A stretch of DNA of 64,000 nucleotides from Oscillatoriophycideae cyanobacterium NC_groundwater_1537_Pr4_S-0.65um_50_18 (GTDB lineage: Bacteria; Cyanobacteriota; Cyanobacteriia; Elainellales; Elainellaceae), in NCBI GenBank assembly GCA_016208305.1, contig JACQYI010000078.1, positions 372,001 to 436,000 of the forward strand, given 5' to 3'. Positions 18,640 through 28,152 of the stretch are shown here, in pieces (position 1 is the first letter of the stretch; each line of letters starts with the position of its first letter). A program made the translations under genes and the position numbers. The notes under the pieces are model-generated. The model did not search any database. It had not been told where the DNA came from and was given only the letters and a program-made list of their open reading frames with translations.

Positions 18640-19493
18640 AAGCCTTCACCCCTAGACTGAGAATCGGAGTTATCGCTCTGAGAGCCAGAAGGTTGAGACA
18701 AAGCATTCGATTCTTGAGGCTCGTCCTCTGCACTCAAGTTCGTCGGATCGGCTGCCGCTTGAGGCAGGGGGTAAACCATCACCCACTCTAGATGGCTGAT
18801 AGGTGCTGACAGTTCAACAACCGCCTCTGGAGCAGGGCTTTTGTTCAGGTTGACTGACTCAACAATGCCAATAGGTAATCCAGGCTGAAATCGTCGGCTA
18901 ATGGAGGACGTTGTGACTACATCGCCTGGGCGAACATCGGGCACCTTATCAAAAAACTCCATGATCACCCGATTAGCGCCCTGACCTCTGACATAGCCCA
19001 TAAATCGCGATCGCGTAATGGTGACGCCTACTTGACTGGTGGGATCACTAATCAGCAATACGCGGCTGCTGTGGGCAGTCACTTCTGTAACGCGACCCAC
19101 AATTCCACCATTTGCAGCGATGGCCCCTACGCGAATTCCATCTTGGCTGCCCCGTCCTAGAATGATCTGCTGCCACCAGTGATCAGGACTGCGGCCAATG
19201 ACAGGAGCGACAATGCCTTCATTAGGCTGCTCTGCGGTGTAGCCAACCAGCTCACGCAGCTGGCGATTTTGACTCTCCAGCTCAGCCAAGCGCTGCTGCA
19301 ACTCTTGAGTCAAAACATCTTTCGTTGGCTCACTAGGTATCGCCAGGTTCGCAAAAGGTCGAGTTAGAAATTGGTAAAGCTCAAAAATCGCTGCGCCTTG
19401 GGTTTGGCGAATTGCCCATGAACAAGCTATGGCCGCGACAATTAGCCCCAACCGAATCCCATTGCGATCCCACCATCGACGCAGCGTATACAT
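18636..19493 (-). CDS. mreC: Rod shape-determining protein MreC
   Basis: There is one N-terminal membrane anchor (about residues 12-30), then a coiled coil (LTQELQQRLAELESQNRQL) and the beta-barrel MreC domain (VIGRSPDHWWQQIILGRGS, GIVGRVTEV, LISDPTSQVGV). The last 35 residues are Ser/Gln/Asn-rich and likely disordered. MreC sits in the periplasm and links MreB filaments to the wall-synthesis enzymes. Second gene of the shape operon. Confidence 0.92.
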   Translation of the reverse strand: MYTLRRWWDRNGIRLGLIVAAIACSWAIRQTQGAAIFELYQFLTRPFANLAIPSEPTKDVLTQELQQRLAELESQNRQLRELVGYTAEQPNEGIVAPVIGRSPDHWWQQIILGRGSQDGIRVGAIAANGGIVGRVTEVTAHSSRVLLISDPTSQVGVTITRSRFMGYVRGQGANRVIMEFFDKVPDVRPGDVVTTSSISRRFQPGLPIGIVESVNLNKSPAPEAVVELSAPISHLEWVMVYPLPQAAADPTNLSAEDEPQESNALSQPSGSQSDNSDSQSRGEGF

Positions 19494-19546
19494 TCAGCTC
19501 AAAACCAGCCAGCTCAAAAACTATTGACCCCAGCAGCAAACACAGC

Positions 19547-20590
19547 TTAGAAATTGCGAGAGCGACCGCTAAAGACCCGCTCAAGCTGCTTAAAGTTTTC
19601 CAAAACCCGCCCTGTACCTAGTACCACACAGCTCAGGGGATCGGCAGCCACATGGACGACAATGCCAGTCTCATGGCTGATTAAAGTGTCTAGACCTTTA
19701 AGCAAAGCTCCCCCACCTGCCAGCATAATGCCGCGATCGATAATGTCTGCAGCCAGCTCCGGTGGAGTCCGCTCTAGGGTGCGTTTGACGGCTTCGATAA
19801 TCACAGTCAAAGGTTCGGCCATCGCTTCTCGAATCTCTGGGCCTTTTACCATAACGGTACGAGGTAAACCCGATAGCAAATGCAAGCCCCGCACATCCAT
19901 CACCAGCTCGCTATCGTCATCCATCGGATAGGCAGAACCGATCATAATTTTGATTTCTTCAGCTGTGCGTTCCCCGATGACCAGGTTATGCACCTTCTTC
20001 ATGTAGCTGAGAATGGCATCACTTAGCTCATCGCCCGCCACTCTAACAGACTCACTTAACACGGTACCCTGTAGGCTAAGCACAGCAACCTCTGTGGTGC
20101 CGCCACCGATGTCAATAATCATGTTTCCGGTAGGTTCTGCGACTGGCAAACCCGCACCAATGGCTGCCGCTACAGGCTCATCAATCAGATAAACATCCCG
20201 CGCCCCGGCTTGAGAGGCTGCTTCCATCACAGCTCGTCTCTCAACCCCAGTAACACCACTAGGGATGCCAATTACAATTCGAGGTGAAACCAATGTCCTG
20301 CCTTCATTCACTCGGCGAATGAAGTGTTTCAGCATTAGCTCAGCCGTATCAAAATCGGCAATCACACCATCCCGTAAAGGACGTAAGGCAACCACATTGC
20401 CTGGAGTACGTCCTAGCATTTTCTTGGCATCTTCCCCGACTGCCAGGGGTACCTTGTTTTCCTGATCCATTGCAACCACAGAAGGCTCTTGCAGAACAAT
20501 ACCCCTGCCGGACACATAAACCAGTGTGTTAGCGGTACCTAGATCGATACCCATATCACGAGATAGTGAAAAGCGATTACGGAAACCCAC
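19547..20590 (-). CDS. mreB: Rod shape-determining protein MreB (bacterial actin)
   Basis: This 347-residue actin-fold ATPase has phosphate-1 motif MGIDLGTANTLVY, the adenosine and phosphate-2 region IIDIGGGTTEVAV, and MLAGGGALLKGLD. It polymerises under the inner membrane and directs cylindrical growth; in cyanobacteria it sets cell shape. It is first in the operon, 53 bases before mreC. The start at MGFRNRFSL keeps the usual short amphipathic N-terminus. Confidence 0.96.
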   Translation of the reverse strand: MGFRNRFSLSRDMGIDLGTANTLVYVSGRGIVLQEPSVVAMDQENKVPLAVGEDAKKMLGRTPGNVVALRPLRDGVIADFDTAELMLKHFIRRVNEGRTLVSPRIVIGIPSGVTGVERRAVMEAASQAGARDVYLIDEPVAAAIGAGLPVAEPTGNMIIDIGGGTTEVAVLSLQGTVLSESVRVAGDELSDAILSYMKKVHNLVIGERTAEEIKIMIGSAYPMDDDSELVMDVRGLHLLSGLPRTVMVKGPEIREAMAEPLTVIIEAVKRTLERTPPELAADIIDRGIMLAGGGALLKGLDTLISHETGIVVHVAADPLSCVVLGTGRVLENFKQLERVFSGRSRNF

Positions 20591-21370
20591 TAGCTTTCTA
20601 AGCCTCCAAAATCAATGCCTTAGACCGAAACCACACGACAGTAAAATACACCCAAGAATTCTATTACGTTTTCAGCGCAGAGTCTAGTCAACTCATAAGC
20701 GTTGGTCAATGTCATTAATCGCCAAAGTTGACTTAGTCTAAATTAGATAATTTGCCTTGCTTCAACAATTTCTTCAAAATGACTGTATAGACCCAATATA
20801 TTAGCAGCTAAGCGTAAAACTTTGCAGAATAGAGGCTCTGGCCATCAAAGATTCAACCTGAGCGATCGATGAAATTCCGTGAGAATGAAACTTTTCAGGG
20901 AGTCCTCATGGGGGCAAGTAGGGGCAAGGATTTTTGTTGCTTAGACTTTGCCAACGTAACAAAAATCCCTCACTTAGATGCCACTACTACTTTTCAGTTC
21001 TATCAAGGTCGTTGCTTACTTTGAATAATTTATTTGCTAGAGCTACCAAATTTAACGGTATTTTGAAGACCAATTGTACTGAGTTGGAAAATCCTTTTAG
21101 AAGATTTACAAATACTTTAATTTATGGCAGTACGGTGAAGGAAAACGAATTATTTGAAACTTAAAAGCACGTAATTGCTTGCAGGTTGAAGATCCACAAG
21201 GGTTTGGATAACGATGAGCAGTTTCGTAAAAATTGGATATTTTGATAACTATCAGCTTTTGCTATGGAAGCTTTGCCTAAGGTTCGCTAGAATATTCAAA
21301 GCTGGAATGCGTACATTTGTACCAAAATCTAGAGACTCAATGAGGCGCTCACTAAAAATTTGGAGGAAAA
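20591..21370. other. Long AT-rich divergent spacer between mreB and ssb
   Basis: The 780 bases carry no convincing gene. A 13-bp stem with one mismatch (20928-20940 with 20956-20968, GGATTTTTGTTGC type) is visible. The part 21000-21180 is distinctly AT-rich, and its open frames do not look coding. mreB and ssb promoters must lie at the two ends. A ribosome-site-like GGAGGAAAA directly precedes the ssb ATG. Confidence 0.45.
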
Positions 21371-21733
21371 ATGAGTCTAAACTCGGTAACGCTAGTAGGT
21401 CGTGCGGGGCGCGATCCCGAAGTGAGATATTTTGAGTCAGGTAGTGTTGTGTGCAACTTGACCCTGGCAGTCGATCGCCGCCGAAAAAATAGCGAAGAGC
21501 CAGATTGGTTTAATCTAGAAATCTGGGGAAAAACTGCCGAAGTTGCTGCCAATTATGTGCGCAAGGGCAGTTTAATTGGGGTGTCAGGTGCATTGAAATT
21601 AGAGCATTGGCAGGATCGAGGCACAGGCATGGCTCGATCGAAGCCTGTGATTCGAGTCGATCGCCTGGATCTCTTAGGCTCCAAGCGAGACAATGAATCG
21701 GGTGGCGGCGGCGATAGTGACGATATGTATTAA
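21371..21733 (+). CDS. ssb: Single-stranded DNA-binding protein
   Basis: This 120-residue protein has one OB fold: LNSVTLVGRAGRDPEVRYF, FNLEIWGKTAEVAANYVRKG, and LIGVSGALKLEHW. The C-terminal tail is short, glycine-rich and acidic (GGGGDSDDMY). It is simpler than the usual DDDIPF tip that recruits partner proteins but keeps the acidic character. It protects ssDNA in replication and repair. GGAGG lies about 5 bases before the ATG. Confidence 0.93.
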   Translation: MSLNSVTLVGRAGRDPEVRYFESGSVVCNLTLAVDRRRKNSEEPDWFNLEIWGKTAEVAANYVRKGSLIGVSGALKLEHWQDRGTGMARSKPVIRVDRLDLLGSKRDNESGGGGDSDDMY

Positions 21734-21754
21734 TAGAGATATGTATTGATAGAG
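21723..21754 (+). repeat. 16-bp tandem duplication over the ssb stop codon
   Basis: ATATGTATTRATAGAG occurs twice without a gap (21723 and 21739, one base different). The first copy contains the ssb stop codon. Confidence 0.8.
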
Positions 21755-21801
21755 ATCTCAGCCCTACCGTATCGAGATTGCTTCATCGCCACGATTACGA
21801 G

Positions 21802-21855
21802 GTTGGGGAGATTTTTATAGGAGCGGAGTGCACTTACAAAATCTCCCCTCTCCAA
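21802..21855. repeat. ATTTTTA-family stem-loop after ssb
   Basis: GTTGGGGAGATTTTTATAGG on the left pairs imperfectly with CTTACAAAATCTCCCC followed by CTCCAAC on the right. It has the same sequence theme as the hairpins at 2721 and 25206. Confidence 0.6.
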
Positions 21856-22016
21856 CGGCTGCAAGTGCAGCGATGTAAATTAGGATCAGCGGCTATTGCT
21901 TTGTGTAAAGAATGCATCAAAAATCAACCTTTTTGCCTAAGGTGAGGAATCATCCAAGGGTTAAGATAGGCAATGGCTTAAGGTTCGATCTGTGGGTGTG
22001 CGAATAATTTCTACAT

Positions 22017-22526
22017 ATGCCCAAATTTGCAACAGCATTGGCATGGCAGCAGGCAGATTTGCTAATGCAGCCTGTATTTATCAGAGTGGTAGATAACTTT
22101 GGCAAGCGATTGGAGCAGTCCACCTGGAAGGGAACCTACCAAGAGGTTGCAGTGTGGGCAGAAGATGTGCCAGAAGCCACGCGATCGATCGTCACTCAAC
22201 TTCAAAGCCAGCTTGACACCGCTACGCCTGAACAGGCAGATGAAATTGAGGCAGCTCTGGCGCAACTCCCTAGCGCTCATCCAGGATACTTACTGTGTTT
22301 GCAGCAGGGCGATCGCCAGGTAACGATCGATATTTGGCAGCTCTGCTATCAAATTTGCTTTCGCAACTATAGTCCTGTCCTAAATGCTATGGATGCCAAT
22401 CTTACGGTTGAAATAGATACAAGCTTGATTGATGACACAGGAGATGTGGACTGGACGCGGCTCGATCAGAAGACCCGACAAATTATCGACCAGATTTTCT
22501 CTAGCCTCTCTGCTTCAAGTTCCTGA
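22017..22526 (+). CDS. Conserved hypothetical cyanobacterial protein
   Basis: This 169-residue soluble protein has no signal peptide or membrane segment and I see no known domain. The N-terminal part (PKFATALAWQQADLLMQPVFIRVVDNFGKRLEQSTWKGTY would exceed one motif, so only WKGTYQEVAVW is quoted as typical) resembles proteins annotated as hypothetical in cyanobacteria. The central DTATPEQADEIEAALAQLP is helical, and the C-terminus is acidic, then helical (DWTRLDQKTRQIIDQIF). It is convergent with the next gene, with only 17 bases between the stops. The function is unknown. Confidence 0.7.
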   Translation: MPKFATALAWQQADLLMQPVFIRVVDNFGKRLEQSTWKGTYQEVAVWAEDVPEATRSIVTQLQSQLDTATPEQADEIEAALAQLPSAHPGYLLCLQQGDRQVTIDIWQLCYQICFRNYSPVLNAMDANLTVEIDTSLIDDTGDVDWTRLDQKTRQIIDQIFSSLSASSS

Positions 22527-22543
22527 TTCTCAGGATGACGCTG

Positions 22544-23380
22544 CTAAAACCTACGACCGAGCAATCTTTGCCGCATTCCTTCTGCAATTTTTTGCCCCAA
22601 ATACTCTGGAATTAGGCTTTCATTGGGACCTAATAAATACAGAATCAGCCGGGTTCGCCCTCGCCACACCAAAAGATTGGCATTAACAACGAGCAAATCT
22701 TCCTGCCAGATAGCATACATGACTTTGTAGAACAGCCCTGGCTGGTTATCGGCTTCGATCAAGAGCGCTGGCAGATGAAAGACGGGATCAACATAAAACT
22801 CAGTCTCTACCTGCTCTAGTCCTGCATCCAGATTAAATTCAACAGCCAGCATTTCTTCAACTTCAAACCTTCCGGCCAAGGCTTCTCGAACAGCACGACA
22901 GACGTTTTCTGCGGTTTTGTCCGTCAATGCTTTGCCCCCTCTCGAAACGACGAGTTTGACAAAAACCAGCATTGGAGGATAAATCTGCCCGTACAGGCTC
23001 AGGCTATGAATGGTCAGCCCATAGGCAGCTAAGACTCCAAAAATATCACTCAGCAAAAAAGATTGATTGCGATAGGCAAAATGTAGCGCACTTTTGCTGC
23101 CCTCAGAGGCGAGTTCAATAACGGCTTGGCGGCTTTTGTAGAGCTGGTAGGCTAGCCTCAGGTTCTGTAATTGGATCTCGCTGCTGACAAATTGCTCATA
23201 AAACTGGGGGAACGCTCGGTTAAAGCGCTTCAGTAATTCCAGCGTAGATGGTTTCAAACCCGAAGCCATAAGTCTTGTAAAAGTTGCTTGCCAAGAGGTC
23301 AAGGGTGGATCGGGCAAGAGAATGTGCCTTGTTACTAGAGAACCCCAAGCAGGCGTTGTTCTCCCATCTCTAGTAGTCAT
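22544..23380 (-). CDS. ACT-like domain protein
   Basis: This 278-residue protein has two regions shaped like ACT modules: FLLSDIFGVLAAYGLTIHSLSL at about residues 105-127 and PALLIEADNQPGLFYKVMYAIWQEDLLVV-type sequence at about 205-235. The second, with DNQPGLFYKV, is the usual ligand-binding turn seen in GlnD-like ACT repeats. The N-terminal 80 residues are helical and unassigned. ACT modules bind amino acids or other small ligands and regulate partners, but no catalytic domain is fused here. A regulatory role in nitrogen or amino-acid metabolism is inference. Confidence 0.65.
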   Translation of the reverse strand: MTTRDGRTTPAWGSLVTRHILLPDPPLTSWQATFTRLMASGLKPSTLELLKRFNRAFPQFYEQFVSSEIQLQNLRLAYQLYKSRQAVIELASEGSKSALHFAYRNQSFLLSDIFGVLAAYGLTIHSLSLYGQIYPPMLVFVKLVVSRGGKALTDKTAENVCRAVREALAGRFEVEEMLAVEFNLDAGLEQVETEFYVDPVFHLPALLIEADNQPGLFYKVMYAIWQEDLLVVNANLLVWRGRTRLILYLLGPNESLIPEYLGQKIAEGMRQRLLGRRF

Positions 23381-23738
23381 CTTTAGATTTAAGGGTAAGG
23401 CGTATCGTGAGAATCTAAGAGGCTATCTGAGAATTTACCCAGAACCTACCTGCAACACAATGCGATCGCCAAGAATGCTACAAGCAGGTTCTGCCATTAT
23501 TGTCAGACAACGTAAGCGCAACTCACTGAATCCCCATGCCGTCTATGGCAGACAAGGGACAACCCTGAGCCTTTTGCTCATGCAGTGCGGGTAAGATTTG
23601 GCGAAACGGTAAATCTTTTCAAGCGTTGATGGACGGGTGTTAATTTCAGGATTGTTGGCCTATGGGTTCCTCCTGCTCAGCCTCAGCCTCTCATACCCAC
23701 CCTCCCAGGTTCAGCCTTTCATACTCACCCTCCCATAC
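23381..23738. other. Spacer with degenerate pyrimidine-rich repeats
   Basis: No gene is seen. From about 23670 to 23757 there are imperfect repeats of the form CTCATACYCACCCTCCCA and CTCAGCCT, ending inside the last codons of gltX. Confidence 0.45.
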
Positions 23739-25190
23739 TCAGCTTCCCATGCTCAGAGCCAAAGCTTGCTTCAGTCGCGGCAAATCCATCTGATGCTGAT
23801 TGAGTAGCAGCCAAGACTGCACTAGATCAGGGCCATGCATATCGCCTGTCAGAGCAGCCCGAAGCGATCGCATCACCACTCCTTTTTTGACGCTGGCCGC
23901 CTTGACTCCAGCCTGAATCACCTCTTGCACGTTGCCTTCTGTGAGCGATGGCGTGGCTTCTAGGGCTGCAATAATTCCCTTAAGAGCTGTGGCAACATTG
24001 TCTTGCCTGAGCTGGGTTGCGGCCTCTTCGGTAAAGCCGACATCGGCAATGAATAGGTATTTGCTCATTGCAACTGCGTCTTCTAGCCGGACTAGGCTAG
24101 GGGCAAGCAAAGCCGTGAGCTGTTCTAGCCAAGAGCGATCCTGTGGATCAAGCGCATAATCTGCGGCCTGCCAGTAGGGGACTAGCCGATCGGTCAACTG
24201 ATCGATCGGCATCTTGTGGAGATATTGACTATTGAGCCAGTTGAGCTTGTCCCAGTCAAACTTGGCTCCCGCTTTGTTGACCCGCTCAAAGCCAAAGTTT
24301 GCAGCTGCTTCTTCAATCGAAAAAATTTCAGCCATGCCTTCTGGTGGCGACCAGCCCAGCAGGGTCATGTAGTTGGCGATCGCCTCTGCGGTGTAGCCCA
24401 TCTGCTGAAAGTCTGAGATCGAGGTGACGCCATCTCGCTTGGATAACTTGGCTCCTGCCGTATTGAGAATCAGCGGTGTATGCCCAAACAGGGGAAGCGT
24501 TGCGCCTAGTGCTTCATAGAGCAAAATCTGCTTGGGCGTGTTGCCAATGTGATCTTCACCTCGAATGATGTGGCTGATCTGCATATCCACGTCATCTACG
24601 ACCACCACAAAGTTATAGAGCGGCTGACCGATATTGCTGCCTTCGGCTGCTCGAGCAATGACCATATCTCCGCCCAAGTCTCGCCCTTTCCAGGTGACGG
24701 TACCGCGTACCAAGTCATTCCAGGAAATCTCGCGATCGTCTTCAATCTTGAAGCGAAGCACAGGCTTACGCCCTTCTGCCTCAAAAGCAGCACATTGCTC
24801 AGGAGTCAGATGACGGTGACGGTTGTCGTAGCGAGGTGCTTCATTTCTTGCCTTCTGAGCTTCGCGCATGGCATCTAGCTCTTCGGGCGTGTCGTAAGCC
24901 CGGTATACCAATCCTTTATCCAACAAATCTTGGATTTTTTGGTGATACAGCTCCATGCGCTGCGTTTGGCAAAACGGCCCTTCGTCCCACGTCAGACCTA
25001 ACCAGCTCAAGCCCTCCATGATGTTTTGAGTGTGCTCAGGGCGCGATCGCTCCAGATCGGTATCCTCAATCCGCAGCACAAAGGTGCCATTGTTGTGCCG
25101 GGCAAATAGCCAATTAAAAATGGCGGTACGGGCGGTGCCAATGTGAAGCTTGCCAGTGGGGCTAGGAGCAATGCGAACGCGAACAGACAT
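23739..25190 (-). CDS. gltX: Glutamyl-tRNA synthetase
   Basis: This class I synthetase of about 483 residues has the HIGH-type motif [34 protein letters not shown] and the KMSKS-type motif GAKLSKRDG. It has the full bacterial length, with the C-terminal anticodon-binding helices. It charges tRNA-Glu, which in cyanobacteria also feeds tetrapyrrole synthesis through glutamyl-tRNA reductase. I chose the ATG at 25190 ([10 protein letters not shown]); a TTG 9 bases upstream is possible but less likely. Confidence 0.95.
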   Translation of the reverse strand: MSVRVRIAPSPTGKLHIGTARTAIFNWLFARHNNGTFVLRIEDTDLERSRPEHTQNIMEGLSWLGLTWDEGPFCQTQRMELYHQKIQDLLDKGLVYRAYDTPEELDAMREAQKARNEAPRYDNRHRHLTPEQCAAFEAEGRKPVLRFKIEDDREISWNDLVRGTVTWKGRDLGGDMVIARAAEGSNIGQPLYNFVVVVDDVDMQISHIIRGEDHIGNTPKQILLYEALGATLPLFGHTPLILNTAGAKLSKRDGVTSISDFQQMGYTAEAIANYMTLLGWSPPEGMAEIFSIEEAAANFGFERVNKAGAKFDWDKLNWLNSQYLHKMPIDQLTDRLVPYWQAADYALDPQDRSWLEQLTALLAPSLVRLEDAVAMSKYLFIADVGFTEEAATQLRQDNVATALKGIIAALEATPSLTEGNVQEVIQAGVKAASVKKGVVMRSLRAALTGDMHGPDLVQSWLLLNQHQMDLPRLKQALALSMGS

Positions 25191-25205
25191 AGGAGCCAAC
25201 AGTGA

Positions 25206-25248
25206 AGAATATTTTTAAGGAGGGATGCAAGTCACCCTTAAAAATTCT
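25206..25248. repeat. ATTTTTA-family stem-loop upstream of gltX
   Basis: AGAATATTTTTAAGG on the left pairs with CCCTTAAAAATTCT on the right around a 14-base loop. It lies in the gltX leader, 16 bases from its start codon, so on the minus strand it could act in the 5' untranslated RNA. Confidence 0.6.
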
Positions 25249-25420
25249 AGCGGGTGATGGAAGGATTCCCCCATAACAGAGGTAAGCGCGTATCGGCAGA
25301 GCCAAGTCTTTGCAGGCAAATGTTTTTGCAGGCACATTGGTCTTGGCCTCAAAAAAGATTTGTCGCATAGATCGGCTCAAGGGGGTGTTTAGAACATCTC
25401 TACGGGACGCGTTCGCACTC

Positions 25421-26854
25421 CTAAGCTTTTGTGTGAGCCCCGGCTGTGTAAGCCCCTGACAAGAGTTCAGGTACGGTGATCAACCGATAGCCCTGCTGCT
25501 TCAAGGCAGAAATAATCTGCGGTAGCGCATGGACGGTGGCAGAGCGATCGCCACCCCCATCATGCATCAAGACGATCCTGCCAGGCTGAGCCTGCTTGAG
25601 CACATTGTCAATCAAAATTGGCGATGACACATAAGGATCTTGTGCATCGATCGACCATAAGGTGTTTACGTATTTTTGCTGGCGTGCATAGGCTGTGAGT
25701 TCACCCCTCACTTCTCCGGGCGGACGAAATAGCTCTGGCTTTACGCCAGTAATCTCATAAATGAGCTTTTCCATGTCGTTAATTTCGCTGGCCGCGTCAG
25801 CCAAACTGACCTCCTGAAGCGGATGATTCCAAGTATGGTTGCCAATGGCATGGCCTGCTTGTGCCACCTGTTTTGCCAATTCTGGAAAGCGTTTGATCTG
25901 TAGCCCCACCATAAAAAAGGTGGCTCTCACATGATGTTGCTGCAAAATATCCAGAATTTGCTCAGTCGCTCCTGGCCAAGGTCCATCCTCGAAGGTCAGA
26001 GCAATGGCCTTTTCAGGATGGCCAGCCACCTGCAACACAGTCTCGCCTTGAAATCGCTTTGGTACCCTCTCGCCCTGAATTTCGGCAGAGATCAGCTTGA
26101 CAGAAGCAACTTTGGCCTCCGAGTCAGCTCTAATGATCCCCTCATCCGAGTTGACGCTATTGGGCAGCATTTGTAAAGTCCCATACGGCATCTGATGCGC
26201 TAGATAGGCAGAAGTCGTGGGCTGTGCAGCCGAAGGTTTGCTAAGTAACTTGCTAATTTCTAGATAAAGCAGGCGATAGCCGATGTAAAACCCGGCTAAG
26301 GTGACGCTGCTCAACAGAAGCGATCGCAAAAACTGAAAGGCAAAGCTAGATTCTTGTCGAGACTTAGGGTGCAAAGCGCGGATCTGGCGCAGTCGCTGAC
26401 TGTTGGCAGGTGTGTTGATGCGAACGGTCTGCTGCCACAGCACGCGGGAACTGCCGCTCACCCGAGCTAGAATCTGTACGCTAAAAATCTCGCTTGAATT
26501 CAGCGTCCACAGGCGATAGCAAATGAAGCGTACTAGGCGATCGCGCAAACTGATGCAGACTTCTTTGCGGGTCAGTGGCTGAAAATCAACAAAAATTTTG
26601 AGGTAATGCTTGGCAGCAGGCTGCACCTGCACGCTAACGCCCTGCGAGGCCAGTAAGCTGTTCATCCAATAAGTCAGCGCTTGGCAATTGCCTGCCTGTG
26701 CTAGCTCAATGACTGAAGGTTGATAGAGCGCTTTTTGAGAGGAAGTGAAACGAGTCGAACGATGATGAATTGAGGAAGTCATACCCCATCCTTGATGCAG
26801 ACCATGCCCTGATCCCCGATGATTTTGCAGCTGATGTTTTGTGGCTGTATTCAC
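25421..26854 (-). CDS. Polysaccharide deacetylase (NodB domain) with membrane anchor
   Basis: Residues 1-180 form a poorly conserved cytoplasmic-looking part, one membrane segment follows at about 185-205 (SSVTLAGFYIGYRLLYL), and a NodB homology domain runs from about residue 280. Motifs are TFEDGP (motif 1), HTWNHP (motif 2, metal His pair), RPPGEVRGE (motif 3), WSIDAQDP (motif 4) and IVLMHDGGG (motif 5). The usual motif 1 is TFDDGP, whose first Asp is the catalytic base. Here it is Glu, so activity may be altered. These enzymes remove N-acetyl groups from wall or exopolysaccharide sugars outside the cytoplasm. No glycan operon is adjacent. Confidence 0.85.
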   Translation of the reverse strand: MNTATKHQLQNHRGSGHGLHQGWGMTSSIHHRSTRFTSSQKALYQPSVIELAQAGNCQALTYWMNSLLASQGVSVQVQPAAKHYLKIFVDFQPLTRKEVCISLRDRLVRFICYRLWTLNSSEIFSVQILARVSGSSRVLWQQTVRINTPANSQRLRQIRALHPKSRQESSFAFQFLRSLLLSSVTLAGFYIGYRLLYLEISKLLSKPSAAQPTTSAYLAHQMPYGTLQMLPNSVNSDEGIIRADSEAKVASVKLISAEIQGERVPKRFQGETVLQVAGHPEKAIALTFEDGPWPGATEQILDILQQHHVRATFFMVGLQIKRFPELAKQVAQAGHAIGNHTWNHPLQEVSLADAASEINDMEKLIYEITGVKPELFRPPGEVRGELTAYARQQKYVNTLWSIDAQDPYVSSPILIDNVLKQAQPGRIVLMHDGGGDRSATVHALPQIISALKQQGYRLITVPELLSGAYTAGAHTKA

Positions 26855-26877
26855 AGCAGTTAAGCCTGCGACCCCTA

Positions 26878-26945
26878 CCCATGAACCTGCTTAGCCCATG
26901 AACCTGCTCAGCCCATGAATCTGCTTAGCCCATGAATCTGCTTAG
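26878..26945. repeat. 17-bp tandem repeat x4
   Basis: Four head-to-tail copies of CCCATGAAYCTGCTYAG lie in the spacer upstream of the deacetylase gene, with one or two differences. The period is the same as the repeat before bvdR, but the sequence differs. Confidence 0.88.
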
Positions 26946-27196
26946 CCGCCATAAGGGTAGCGCACTGCTCAAAAAGTGGAAAGGGCAGATTTGAAGTTTT
27001 GCATTGCAGCCGTTTAGGCGATCGGGGTACAGCAGAGAGACTGGCACACCACCCCTATAGTTTCGATTCATTACAGGGCATAACCAAGTTAGGAGTGAAC
27101 GATGGCTGTTTCCTAGAGCAAGCGAATCGATAAAGGCGAAGGTAAGACTTTCGACCCTAACGCAAGCTCCCTTGGTGTGGTTAAAGGAGTGCAAAC

Positions 27197-27592
27197 ATGG
27201 AGAGATTTTTAGGTGCCCTTTCCATAACGCTTCTGTTATCCGGATTGGCAACGGTCAATCAATTTCAGGCTCAGCAAAACCCTGTGGTACAGGATGTACA
27301 GCAAGCTGAAGTGAGGCAGGATAATCCTGCGGCTCAAGGCGAGCCAATCTTCAGACAGTCAGAATTGATCAGCATTTTGACAAAGGCATTCCGCTGGAAT
27401 CGCTCCCGCTCTAGTCGGCCAGCGTTTGTAGTTTCCCAGCAAAACATTCCGCTCTCTCACTGGGAGTACAACCCCCTTCAGCCTTTGCAGCATAACCATA
27501 TTTTGGCCGGATATCGGGAGAAACTATTTTCTCCTGAGCAGAGCCTTGGCGAACCGTTTTCAATTTTTGCTCAACCTCAAGACGCAAAATGA
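27197..27592 (+). CDS. Small exported protein of unknown function
   Basis: This 131-residue protein has an N-terminal signal-like stretch (FLGALSITLLLSGLATV) and a likely cleavage near FQAQQ. The mature part is Gln-, Pro- and Ser-rich without known domains. AAGGAG lies 7 bases before the ATG, a strong ribosome site that supports a real gene. The spacer on the left holds a 17-bp repeat array. I do not recognise a family. Confidence 0.6.
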   Translation: MERFLGALSITLLLSGLATVNQFQAQQNPVVQDVQQAEVRQDNPAAQGEPIFRQSELISILTKAFRWNRSRSSRPAFVVSQQNIPLSHWEYNPLQPLQHNHILAGYREKLFSPEQSLGEPFSIFAQPQDAK

Positions 27593-28152
27593 GCGCAACG
27601 CTGGTTCTGCTGACCTCATAACAACTTTAGAGCACCTCAAGTGGATAACAGCTATTCGCGAAGAGCTATACCAAGACAAAAATGTTTTTAAGATGAAATG
27701 AAATCATCATCCAGATGAAATCCTTGCCAAGATCTGTTTACAAAGTTATCTTGGCGACATAAAACCTGGCTAAGAGGCTGAATAATTTATCAGGGTCTAG
27801 GAAAATATCGAGGATTTTGGATTCCTTTACCTAATGTTACGAATCTATGGCTATCCTGGATAGGGGGTAAATTTCTACCGAGTACACGCAACGTCAAGGC
27901 CGCATTCGCCTTATTCGATCGCCCCCTAGTCTGGTTTCTCTGTACAACTGATTCCCTGTTACGCTCAAAATCCGCTAACGCTCTAGTCTACAAACCATCA
28001 GCGCGTTAGCCCTCCTAATAAACCGTCAACGCATCGCCATCCGTGCATCTTCATCAACGCATCGATCTGTTAACGCGTCTGTTAGTAAGTCAACCACTAA
28101 CGCATTAGATAGCCTACACATCAGCAGGCAAACTAAAAAGGTACAACACTTT
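27593..28152. other. Spacer with a cluster of AACGC motifs
   Basis: This 560-base spacer has no convincing gene. Between 27959 and 28103 AACGC occurs on the plus strand at 27977, 28028, 28056, 28072 and 28099 and on the minus strand at 28003-28007, usually as TAACGC or CAACGCATCG. GTTAGT and ACTAAC form a small inverted repeat at about 28081-28101. The cluster lies directly upstream of the next gene and could be a binding-site array. Confidence 0.45.

Noticed and set aside
20934-21164. 76-codon open frame on the plus strand between mreB and ssb
   Set aside because: Very AT-rich, no ribosome site, codon use unlike the neighbours and a hairpin inside; it reads as a chance frame.
25191-25199. 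TTG as start of gltX (adding MAP)
   Set aside because: The ATG directly after gives the usual N-terminus, and no better ribosome site supports the TTG.
26925-27251. 108-codon minus-strand frame
   Set aside because: It runs through the 17-bp repeat array and overlaps the well-supported small exported gene.
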